Positions 23,208 through 30,040 of a stretch of DNA of 30,040 nt are shown piece by piece. The first letter of the stretch is position 1. Every line of letters begins with the position of its first letter. Origin of the DNA: an uncultured Collinsella sp. (GTDB lineage: Bacteria > Actinomycetota > Coriobacteriia > Coriobacteriales > Coriobacteriaceae); the NCBI GenBank assembly GCA_958423535.1, contig CATZRJ010000022.1, positions 1-30,040 of the forward strand, read 5' to 3'. The notes under the pieces were generated by a model. It was given only the letters and a program-made list of their open reading frames with translations, did not search any database and was not told the DNA's origin. The translations under genes were made by a program, and so were the position numbers.

Positions 23208-24233
23208 ATGGCAGTAAAGGTTGCTATTAACGGCTTCGGTCGCATCGGTCGTCTGGCTTTCCGTCAGATGTTCGGTCATGAGGGCTCCGAGATCGTCGCT
23301 ATCAACGACCTCACCTCTCCCGATATGCTCGCTTACCTGCTGAAGTACGACTCCACGCAGGGCAACTACGCTCGCGATCACGAGGTCGTTGCTGGCGAGG
23401 ATTCCATCACCGTTGACGGCAAGGAGATCAAGATCTACAAGGAGGCCGACGCCAACAACCTGCCTTGGGGCGACCTCGACGTCGACGTCGTTCTCGAGTG
23501 CACCGGCTTCTACACCAGCAAGGCTAAGGCTCAGGCCCACATCAACGCTGGCGCCAAGAAGGTCGTCATCTCCGCTCCGGCCGGCAGCGATCTGCCCACC
23601 ATCGTGTACAACGTCAACCATGAGACGCTGACCGCTGAGGACAACATCATCTCCGCTGCTTCCTGCACCACCAACTGCCTCGCCCCGATGGCCAAGGGTC
23701 TGAACGACTTCGCTCCCATCGTGTCCGGCATCATGACCACCATCCACGCCTTCACCGGCGACCAGATGCCGCTCGACGGCCCGCAGCGCAAGGGCAACTT
23801 CCGTCGCTCCCGCGCCTGCTCCGAGAACATCGTCCCGAACACCACGGGCGCTGCCAAGGCCATCGGCCTGGTTCTCCCCGAGCTCAATGGCAAGCTCATC
23901 GGTGCCGCCCAGCGCGTCCCGACGCCGACCGGCTCGCTGACCAACCTCTACGCCGTCGTTGACAAGAAGGTCACCGTCGACGAGGTCAACGCTGCCATGA
24001 AGGCCTACGCCGAGACCATCCCCGATACCTTCGCCTACAACGAGGACCAGATCGTCTCCCGCGACATCGTCGGCGAGACCCACGGCTCCATCTTCGACGC
24101 CACTCAGACCATGTGCTCTGACCTCGGCAACGGCCAGACCCTCGTTCAGGTCACCTCTTGGTACGACAACGAGAACTCTTACACCTCTCAGATGGTCCGC
24201 ACCATCAAGTACTTCGAGAAGTTCGTTGCTTAA
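23208..24233 (+). CDS. gap: Glyceraldehyde-3-phosphate dehydrogenase
   Basis: The 341-residue enzyme oxidises glyceraldehyde-3-phosphate to 1,3-bisphosphoglycerate with NAD. The Rossmann NGFGRIGR motif is at 8-15, an Asp after the second strand (AINDL) favours NAD, and the active-site SCTTNC places the nucleophile at Cys153 with His180 as base. The stretch FTGDQMPLDGPQRKGNFRRSRA is a variant of the more common TNDQ region. ATG 23208 follows AAAGGAG by six bases; a longer GTG-initiated frame from 23106 lies in promoter sequence and lacks homology. Codon bias is extreme, as expected for high expression. It is followed by a strong terminator, so gap and pgk may be separate transcripts. Confidence 0.97.
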   Translation: MAVKVAINGFGRIGRLAFRQMFGHEGSEIVAINDLTSPDMLAYLLKYDSTQGNYARDHEVVAGEDSITVDGKEIKIYKEADANNLPWGDLDVDVVLECTGFYTSKAKAQAHINAGAKKVVISAPAGSDLPTIVYNVNHETLTAEDNIISAASCTTNCLAPMAKGLNDFAPIVSGIMTTIHAFTGDQMPLDGPQRKGNFRRSRACSENIVPNTTGAAKAIGLVLPELNGKLIGAAQRVPTPTGSLTNLYAVVDKKVTVDEVNAAMKAYAETIPDTFAYNEDQIVSRDIVGETHGSIFDATQTMCSDLGNGQTLVQVTSWYDNENSYTSQMVRTIKYFEKFVA

Positions 24234-24269
24234 TTTAGCTTTTAGCGAATAGCTCGTTGAGCGTCTAAA

Positions 24270-24317
24270 GAAGGGCGCGGCCTTATAGGGCTTACACCCT
24301 AGGGTCGCGCCCTTTTT
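24270..24317 (+). terminator. Strong terminator between gap and pgk
   Basis: AAGGGCGCGGCC pairs with GGGTCGCGCCCTT (one G-U), and a nested TAGGG/CCCTA stem fills the interior; TTTTT follows at 24313-24317. It would allow gap to be expressed above or apart from pgk-tpiA-gpmI. No clear pgk promoter was identified in the 56 bases that follow. Confidence 0.85.
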
Positions 24318-24373
24318 ATAGGAAATCGTCTGCCGTAATGGGAGGCAGACACGTACGAAAGGTAGAAGCAAAC

Positions 24374-25564
24374 ATGGCCTTTACCAAGAAGACCGTCCGC
24401 GACATCGATGTCGACGGCAAGCGCGTTCTCGTCCGCGTTGACTTCAACGTGCCTATCAAGGATGGCGTCGTTGGCGACACCACCCGTATCAAGGCTGCCC
24501 TGCCCACCATCAACTACCTCGTTGAGCACAACGCTCGCGTCATCCTCATGAGCCACCTCGGCCGCCCCGAGGGTACCGGCTTCCAGCCTGAGCTCTCCCT
24601 TGAGCCTGTCGCTAAGAAGCTCGCTGAGCTCTCTGGTCTCGACGTTGCCTTTGTCGCCGACACTTACGGTGAGAAGGCTGCTGAGGCTGTCGCCGCCGTC
24701 GAGCCGGGCAAGGTTCTCGTTCTCGAGAACGTCCGTTTCGACAAGCGTGAGAAGAAGAACGATCCTGAGATCGCCAAGAAGCTCGCTTCCTATGGTGACG
24801 TCTTCGTTCTCGATGCCTTCGGCACCGCTCACCGCGCCCAGGGTTCCGTCGTGGGCCCCGCCGCTTACCTGCCCGCAGTCGCTGGCTTCCTGCTCGAGAA
24901 GGAGGTCGACACGCTGACCGGTATCTTCGCCGAGCCCGAGCGCCCCTTCGTCGCTATCGTCGGCGGTTCCAAGGTTTCCTCCAAGATCGGCGTTCTCGAT
25001 CACCTTATCGACTCCGCTGACACCCTGATTATCGGTGGCGGTATGGCCTACACCTTCTTCCTGGCTCAGGGCCTGTCCGTCGGTCAGTCCCTTAAGGAAG
25101 AGGACTGGGTCGAGCGCGCCGGCGAGATGCTCAAGAAGGCCGAGGAGAAGGGCGTCAAGATCCTGCTCCCCATCGACAACCGCGTTGCCGATCACTTTGG
25201 CGAGGACGCTGTCCCCGAGGTTGTCGCTTCCGACGCTATCCCCGACGATCGTGAGGGTATGGACATCGGCCCCAAGACCGAGGAGCTTTATGCCGAGGCC
25301 GTCAAGGGCGCCAAGACCGTGTTCTGGAACGGCCCCATGGGCGTCTTCGAGTTCGACAACTTCGCTCACGGCACCCAGGCTATCGCCGAGGCTGTTGCCG
25401 AGGCCGACTGCACCTCGATCATCGGCGGTGGCGACTCTGTCGCAGCTGTCAACAAGTTCAACCTGGCCGACAAGATGAGCTGGATCTCCACCGGTGGTGG
25501 CGCTTCCATGGAGCTCGTCGAGGGTAAGGCCCTGCCCGGAGTGGAGGCGCTTCTCGATGCCTAA
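24374..25564 (+). CDS. pgk: Phosphoglycerate kinase
   Basis: The 396-residue cytoplasmic kinase makes ATP from 1,3-bisphosphoglycerate. Family motifs include RVLVRVDFNVP near the N-terminus, the SHLGRPEG loop, the hinge-region GGSKVSSKI, and the ATP-site GGGDSVAA near the C-terminus. ATG 24374 is chosen as the homology start (MAFTKKTVRDIDVDGKRVL); a longer frame from 24338 adds 12 residues without a ribosome-binding site. Its last eight bases overlap the tpiA start, indicating translational coupling. Confidence 0.97.
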   Translation: MAFTKKTVRDIDVDGKRVLVRVDFNVPIKDGVVGDTTRIKAALPTINYLVEHNARVILMSHLGRPEGTGFQPELSLEPVAKKLAELSGLDVAFVADTYGEKAAEAVAAVEPGKVLVLENVRFDKREKKNDPEIAKKLASYGDVFVLDAFGTAHRAQGSVVGPAAYLPAVAGFLLEKEVDTLTGIFAEPERPFVAIVGGSKVSSKIGVLDHLIDSADTLIIGGGMAYTFFLAQGLSVGQSLKEEDWVERAGEMLKKAEEKGVKILLPIDNRVADHFGEDAVPEVVASDAIPDDREGMDIGPKTEELYAEAVKGAKTVFWNGPMGVFEFDNFAHGTQAIAEAVAEADCTSIIGGGDSVAAVNKFNLADKMSWISTGGGASMELVEGKALPGVEALLDA

Positions 25565-26324
25565 TCGCACCCTTCTTATCGCTGGTAACTGGAAGATGAA
25601 CAACGACGTCGCCGAGGCCGCCAAGCTCGCCGACGAGCTGGCTCAGGCTCTGCCCGAGGTTCCGGCTGGCGTCGAGGTGCTCGTCTGCCCTCCGACCATC
25701 GACATCACCACGGTTCATGACCGCATTCAGGCTGCCCCCATCGCCCTCGGTGCACAGAACGTGTACTGGGAGGCCAAGGGTGCCTTCACCGGTGAGTCCT
25801 CTTGCGACATGCTCAAGTCCGCTGGCTGCACCTACTGCATCATCGGCCACTCCGAGCGTCGTGACTACTTCCACGAGACCGACGAGGACCAGAACAAGAA
25901 GGCCAAGGCTCTCGTTGCCGCCGGTCTTGTTCCCGTCTTCTGCTGCGGCGAGTCCCTCGAGGTCCGCGAGGCTGGCACCTATGTCGAGCACGTCGTGAAC
26001 CAGGTCAAGGCTGGCCTTGCTGGTCTTGAGATCACCTGCCCCAAGCAGGTCGTCGTCGCCTACGAGCCCATCTGGGCCATTGGCACCGGCAAGACCGCTA
26101 CCGCCGAGGACGCTCAGGAGGTCTGCGGCGCTATCCGTGAGACCCTCAAGGAGATGTTCGGCGAGGAGCTCGCTAACGGCATCCGAGTTCTCTATGGTGG
26201 CTCTGCCAAGCCTGGCAACATCGCTGAGCTCGTCGCCAAGCCCGACGTTGACGGCGCCCTCGTGGGCGGCGCTTCGCTCAAGGCTGCCGACTTCGCCTCT
26301 ATGGTCGTCAAGGCAGGCGAGTAG
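25557..26324 (+). CDS. tpiA: Triosephosphate isomerase
   Basis: The 255-residue TIM-barrel enzyme interconverts dihydroxyacetone phosphate and glyceraldehyde-3-phosphate. Catalytic residues are visible: Lys13 in GNWKMN, His98 in IIGHSERR and Glu170 in AYEPIWAIGTG; the phosphate-binding YGGSAKPGN is near the end. Start at 25557 overlaps the pgk stop by eight bases, with GGAGG in the pgk end as ribosome-binding site. A longer frame from 25494 lies within pgk and is not used. gpmI starts five bases downstream. Confidence 0.97.
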   Translation: MPNRTLLIAGNWKMNNDVAEAAKLADELAQALPEVPAGVEVLVCPPTIDITTVHDRIQAAPIALGAQNVYWEAKGAFTGESSCDMLKSAGCTYCIIGHSERRDYFHETDEDQNKKAKALVAAGLVPVFCCGESLEVREAGTYVEHVVNQVKAGLAGLEITCPKQVVVAYEPIWAIGTGKTATAEDAQEVCGAIRETLKEMFGEELANGIRVLYGGSAKPGNIAELVAKPDVDGALVGGASLKAADFASMVVKAGE

Positions 26325-26329
26325 GACAT

Positions 26330-27883
26330 ATGGCACAGCGTCATCTTCCTGCACTCCTGATCATCATGGACGGCTGCGGCCTGGCTCCGGCCGACGGCGA
26401 GAACGCCGTCGCCGCTGCCAAGACGCCCTTCCTTGATAGCCTGTACGAGAAGTACCCCCACACCACGCTCGGCGCTTCGGGCGAGGACGTGGGTCTTCCC
26501 GATGGCCAGATGGGTAACTCCGAGGTAGGCCACCTCAACATCGGTGCCGGCCGCATCGTGTTCCAGGAGCTTTCGCGCATCAACAATGCCATCAAGGACG
26601 GCTCCATCGCCAAGAACGAGGTCTTCGTCAAGGCTATGGACGACGTCAAGGCTGAGGGCAAGACCCTTCACCTCATGGGCCTTATGAGCCCTGGCGGCGT
26701 TCACTCCCACATGAACCACGTCGAGGCCCTGGTCAAGATGGCTGCCCAGCACGGTGTCAAGACCGTTCGCGTCCATGCCTTCATGGATGGCCGCGACGTT
26801 GACCCGCAGTCCGGTGCCGGCTACATGAGCGAGTTCTGCGCCTTCCTGGCGAAGATCTCCGAGGAGACCGGTTGCGACGCTCGCGTTGCCACCGTCTCGG
26901 GCCGTTATTGGGCCATGGACCGCGATAACCGTTGGGAGCGTATCCAGCGCGCCTACGACGTCATGGTCAATGCGTCCGATGCCGATGTCGACCCCGTTGC
27001 CGGTATCAAGGCCTACTACGAGAAGGATCCGCGCGGCGACGAGTTCGTCGAGCCCTTCGCTGCCCACAACGAGGGCATCCACGAGGGCGACGCGGCCATC
27101 TTCTTCAACTTCCGTCCCGACCGCGCCCGTCAGATGACCCGCGTGTTCACGGACAAGGAGTTCGACGGCTTTGAGCGCGAGCAGATCAAGCTTTCTCACT
27201 TTGTGACGATGACCGAGTACGATCCGACGTTTGACGTCGAGGTCGCCTTCCCCAAGACGTTCCCCGAGAACGTCCTGGCCGACGTTATCGCCGCCAATGG
27301 CCTGAAGCAGCTGCACACCGCCGAGACCGAGAAGTACGCCCACGTGACGTTCTTCCTCAACGGCGGCATCGAGGAGCCCAAGGAGGGCGAGGAGCGCGTG
27401 CTCGTCGCTTCCCCCAAGGTCGCTACCTACGATCTGCAGCCTGAGATGAGCGCTCCCGAGGTTACCGAGAAGCTTGTCGCCGCCATCAACGAGGATCGCG
27501 CTGATTTCTACATCGTGAACTTCGCGAACTGCGACATGGTTGGTCACACCGGTGTCTTCGACGCCGCCGTTAAGGCCGTCGAGGCTGTTGACGATGCCCT
27601 GTCCAAGGTTGTCCCGGCGATTCTCGCCAAGGGCGGCTTTGCGCTGATTACCGCCGACCACGGCAACGCCGATCACATGTTTGACGTTGCTTCTGACGGT
27701 TCCAAGCATCCGTTTACGGCTCACACCACCAACCGTGTACCGTTCATCATCGTTGATGAGAAGGCACAGCTCACCGGTATCGAGGACGGTCGTCTTTCCG
27801 ATATCGCTCCGACCATGCTCACCATGGCTGGTATTGAGCCTTCCGCCGAGATGACGGGTCGCGTGCTCGCCACCGAGGCCTAA
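26330..27883 (+). CDS. gpmI: Cofactor-independent phosphoglycerate mutase
   Basis: The 517-residue enzyme of the alkaline-phosphatase superfamily interconverts 3- and 2-phosphoglycerate using Mn ions. The metal-binding Asp lies in MDGCGL near residue 11, the phosphorylated Ser is Ser64 in MGNSEVGHLNIGAGR, and the second metal site includes ADHGNAD near the C-terminus. Length matches the family (about 510). It extends the pgk-tpiA operon; in many actinobacterial genomes secG follows tpiA directly and mutase genes lie elsewhere, so this insertion in the block is of note. Two hairpins follow the stop codon. Confidence 0.97.
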   Translation: MAQRHLPALLIIMDGCGLAPADGENAVAAAKTPFLDSLYEKYPHTTLGASGEDVGLPDGQMGNSEVGHLNIGAGRIVFQELSRINNAIKDGSIAKNEVFVKAMDDVKAEGKTLHLMGLMSPGGVHSHMNHVEALVKMAAQHGVKTVRVHAFMDGRDVDPQSGAGYMSEFCAFLAKISEETGCDARVATVSGRYWAMDRDNRWERIQRAYDVMVNASDADVDPVAGIKAYYEKDPRGDEFVEPFAAHNEGIHEGDAAIFFNFRPDRARQMTRVFTDKEFDGFEREQIKLSHFVTMTEYDPTFDVEVAFPKTFPENVLADVIAANGLKQLHTAETEKYAHVTFFLNGGIEEPKEGEERVLVASPKVATYDLQPEMSAPEVTEKLVAAINEDRADFYIVNFANCDMVGHTGVFDAAVKAVEAVDDALSKVVPAILAKGGFALITADHGNADHMFDVASDGSKHPFTAHTTNRVPFIIVDEKAQLTGIEDGRLSDIAPTMLTMAGIEPSAEMTGRVLATEA

Positions 27884-27887
27884 GAGA

Positions 27888-27943
27888 AAACGCCAAGCGT
27901 TTCTTTGAAGGGGGTTGTCCATATTCGGGCAATCCCCTTTTTT
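27888..27943 (+). terminator. Tandem hairpins ending the glycolytic operon
   Basis: A small stem AAACGC-CAA-GCGTTT (27888-27902) begins just after the gpmI stop. It is followed by GGGGGTTGTCC/GGGCAATCCCC (27910-27937; two G-U pairs) and TTTTTT. The second is a clear intrinsic terminator. Confidence 0.85.
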
Positions 27944-28047
27944 GGTATTTCTGCCATATCTGCCCCGTCCCCAAATGGCAGGTGGGGGAGTGTCGGGGGT
28001 TGTGGTACAGTACTGGAGTTTGAATTGTTCTATTAAGGAGCTTATCT

Positions 28048-28302
28048 ATGGGTCCGTTCCAGATTCTTCTGTTTGTCGTTTGGGCTGTCTCTGCCGTGGC
28101 GCTGACGATTCTCGTCCTGATGCATTCCGGTAAGGGCACCGGCGTTTCGGATATGATCGCTAGCTCGCTGTATAACTCCAGCTCTGCCACGGGCGTCATG
28201 GAGCAGAACCTCGATCGCCTGACGGTAATTATGGCCGTCGTTTTTGCCGTGTGCGTCGTCCTGTGCATGTTCTTCTTCCCGCAGGGCATCGTCGGCTACT
28301 AA
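28048..28302 (+). CDS. secG: Protein translocase subunit SecG
   Basis: The 84-residue membrane protein has two hydrophobic segments (about residues 4-24 and 58-77) joined by the conserved loop HSGKGTGVSDMI and fits SecG, the accessory subunit of the SecYEG channel. ATG 28048 follows AAGGAG by eight bases. It lies between two terminators, so it is probably a single-gene transcript. Its place after the glycolytic genes is the actinobacterial gap-pgk-tpiA-secG order. Confidence 0.93.
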   Translation: MGPFQILLFVVWAVSAVALTILVLMHSGKGTGVSDMIASSLYNSSSATGVMEQNLDRLTVIMAVVFAVCVVLCMFFFPQGIVGY

Positions 28303-28324
28303 GCACGAGCCGCATAAATATTTG

Positions 28325-28355
28325 AAAAGGGTTCCGTAAGTGCGGGACCCTTTTT
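28325..28355 (+). terminator. Rho-independent terminator after secG
   Basis: AAAAGGGTTCCG pairs with CGGGACCCTTTTT (one G-U pair) around TAAGTG. The T tract of five forms part of the stem symmetry, so it may work in both directions. It lies 22 bases after the secG stop. Confidence 0.85.
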
Positions 28356-28472
28356 GTTTACATATTTGTAACAGAGTCAAAATATCCCCACATACTTCGC
28401 CCAACTAAAGAAATTCTCGACCGTTGACCGGAATTAGCCCCAAATCGTGCATAAAATGCGCTACTGTATTGC

Positions 28473-28480
28473 AAAACGTT
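28473..28480. promoter_or_regulatory. AAAACGTT motif upstream of the second binding-protein gene
   Basis: This is the fourth intergenic copy of the AAAACGTT core. It lies 117 bp ahead of the binding-protein start in a 241-bp gap (28356-28596) in which no gene was seen. TTGACC (28424-28429) and TAAAAT (28452-28457) are promoter-like but spaced 22 bases apart, so no promoter is assigned. Confidence 0.3.
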
Positions 28481-28596
28481 GGCCTGTTGTGCATAACCAG
28501 CCATTGCAGCGGGCAGCGTTTTGATGGTTCGGATCGGATTGTCTCGACATGTGTCCGACTGAACGTTTCTTTGTCCTATCTCATAAGGAGGATGGC

Positions 28597-30040
28597 ATGG
28601 CTGATTCTATGTTCCACCAGCCCGTTATGGGTCGTCGCGCCTTTGTTGGCGGCACCCTCGCTGCGAGCTCCATGGCTTTTCTTGCCGCATGTGGCAAGAA
28701 GGGCGGCGACGCTTCCGGTTCTGAGTCCGGTTCGACGCTGAACTTCTACATCAACAACCCGGTCTGCATCGACCCCTACAATGTCCAGGAGGACCAGGGC
28801 ACTCAGGTCGAGTACCAGCTCTTTGACGCTCTGACCTCTTATGACGCCGAGAAGGGCGAGATTGTTCCGCTGGCTTGCGAGTCCTTCGAGGCCAACGACG
28901 ACGCCACCGAGTTTACCTTCAAGATCAAGAAGGCCAAGTTCCACAACGGTGACGACGTTACCTCCAAGTCCTTCAAGCTCGGTTGGGAGCGTCTGGTCAA
29001 CACCAAGTCGGCCATCGCTACCGAGTACGGCCCTTCCGAGGTCTCCTATCACCTTTCCATGGTCGAGGGCTATGACGATCTGCTTGCCGGTAACGCTACC
29101 GAGCTCAGCGGTGTTACCTGCCCCGACGATGAGACCCTCGTCGTCAAGCTGGCTTCCGCTTACGCCGACTTCCCCTTCGTCGCCTCTCACCCGGCTCTGG
29201 CCCCGGTTCCCGAGTGCGCCGAGTCCGATGTCAAGAGCTTCTACCTTGCCCCGGTCGGTAACGGCCCGTTCATGATGGACGGCAAGTGGGAGGATGGCCA
29301 GGAGATCAACGTCAAGAAGTTCGACGATTACTATGGCGACAAGGCCAAGATCGATGGCATCCACTTCCAGGTCATCAAGGACATGGAGACCGCTTACAAG
29401 GAGTTCCAGGCCGGTAACCTCGATGTCTGCGACGTTCCCGTCGCTCAGATCGATGCCGCCAAGAAGGATCGCGGCGTGTCCAAGGACGGCTACACCATGG
29501 GTGACGGCGAGCGCATGCTGCTCGGCGCCGAGCCTTCCACGTACTTTCTGACCTGCAACACCACGGCCGAGCCGTTCAACAACGCCGACCTGCGTAGGGG
29601 CATCTCCCTGGCCATCAACCGTGAGGCCATCTGCAAGACCATCTTCAAGGGTACCCGTACCCCTGCCGACGGCATTGTTCCTCCGGGCATCGATGGCTAC
29701 AAGGAGGGCGCATGGGAGTTCTGCGCCTACGATGTCGACAAGGCTAACGAGTACCTCGACAAGGTTGCTCCCGCTGGCGCTAACGGCGATCGTGGCATTA
29801 GCGTGACCCTTTCCTACAACCAGGACGGCGGCCACAAGGAGATCATGGAGTCCATTATCGGCGACCTCGCCAAGGTTGGCGTTACCGCTGTCTCCGATAC
29901 CCCTGAGTGGTCTGCCCTGCTCGAGCAGTATCAGAACTTTAACTATCAGTTCGGTCGTCTGGGTTGGATTGCCGACTACCCGATCATGGACAACTTCCTG
30001 TATCCGCTGTTCCACTCCGACTCCCTCGGTGGCGACAACC
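28597..30040 (+). CDS. Tat-type lipoprotein, family 5 (OppA-like) solute-binding protein, 3' end missing
   Basis: The first 481 codons are present with no stop before the window ends. The N-terminus has a twin-arginine motif GRRAFVGG (12-19), a short hydrophobic stretch and lipobox LAAC with Cys32, then a Gly/Ser-rich linker. SBP_bac_5 blocks follow, including AKFHNGDDVTSKSFKLGWERL, GNGPFMMDGKW and the AINREAI segment, close to OppA of peptide importers. It should be an extracellular lipid-anchored receptor for an oligopeptide ABC importer whose other genes would lie downstream. ATG 28597 follows AAGGAGG by five bases; an out-of-frame ATG sits at 28592. It is only distantly similar to the binding protein at 10631 outside the shared Tat/lipobox layout. 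Codon bias suggests high expression. Confidence 0.9.
   Translation, partial: MADSMFHQPVMGRRAFVGGTLAASSMAFLAACGKKGGDASGSESGSTLNFYINNPVCIDPYNVQEDQGTQVEYQLFDALTSYDAEKGEIVPLACESFEANDDATEFTFKIKKAKFHNGDDVTSKSFKLGWERLVNTKSAIATEYGPSEVSYHLSMVEGYDDLLAGNATELSGVTCPDDETLVVKLASAYADFPFVASHPALAPVPECAESDVKSFYLAPVGNGPFMMDGKWEDGQEINVKKFDDYYGDKAKIDGIHFQVIKDMETAYKEFQAGNLDVCDVPVAQIDAAKKDRGVSKDGYTMGDGERMLLGAEPSTYFLTCNTTAEPFNNADLRRGISLAINREAICKTIFKGTRTPADGIVPPGIDGYKEGAWEFCAYDVDKANEYLDKVAPAGANGDRGISVTLSYNQDGGHKEIMESIIGDLAKVGVTAVSDTPEWSALLEQYQNFNYQFGRLGWIADYPIMDNFLYPLFHSDSLGGDN

Overview
The window looks like a chromosomal segment of a high-GC Gram-positive bacterium of the Coriobacteriia, most likely Collinsella or a close relative. 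This is inferred from three things: the actinobacterial gene order uvrC / rapZ-whiA-gap-pgk-tpiA-secG, actinobacterial sequence variants (Arg in the RapZ P-loop, a CxxH in the UvrA zinc module), and two Tat-type lipoprotein solute-binding proteins. No rRNA, tRNA, CRISPR array, insertion sequence or phage gene was seen.

Layout. (a) 1-2356, minus strand: the first 18 codons of an unidentified gene, then an LtaS-like polytopic sulfatase-fold enzyme (probable phosphoglycerol transferase). (b) 2553-10266, plus strand: uvrA, a YbaK/EbsC deacylase, murJ with an unusual repeat-bearing N-terminal extension, and uvrC. (c) 10267-21059: a regulatory-looking gap of 364 bp and then a ten-kilobase catabolic cassette: Tat lipoprotein binding protein, DppB-type permease, a single-chain DppC-DppD permease-ATPase fusion, DppF-type ATPase, an AXE1/CE7 esterase, an overlapping esterase paralogue without its nucleophile Ser, a NanA-like lyase, a ROK kinase (NanK) and NanE. 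(d) 21158-23014: rapZ-whiA. (e) 23208-28302: gap, pgk, tpiA, gpmI, secG. (f) 28597-30040: the first 481 codons of a second Tat-type family 5 solute-binding lipoprotein, cut by the window end.

The genes in (c) form a coherent route: uptake of free sialic acid by a peptide-type ABC importer, removal of O-acetyl groups by the esterase, cleavage to N-acetylmannosamine plus pyruvate (NanA), phosphorylation (NanK) and epimerisation to GlcNAc-6-P (NanE). No sialidase, NagA, NagB or regulator gene is present, so those steps must be encoded elsewhere. The substrate is inferred from context and family, not shown directly.

The most interesting points are the esterase/pseudo-esterase pair, the permease-ATPase fusion with a cysteine-free C-terminal domain, a run of intercistronic hairpins through the cassette (including a 29-bp and a 28-bp structure), a perfect 9+5+9 operator-like inverted repeat upstream of it, the ETAVF/Y repeats in MurJ that resemble Ser/Thr-kinase/FHA sites, and the position of the cassette inside an otherwise conserved actinobacterial block that also lacks yvcK.
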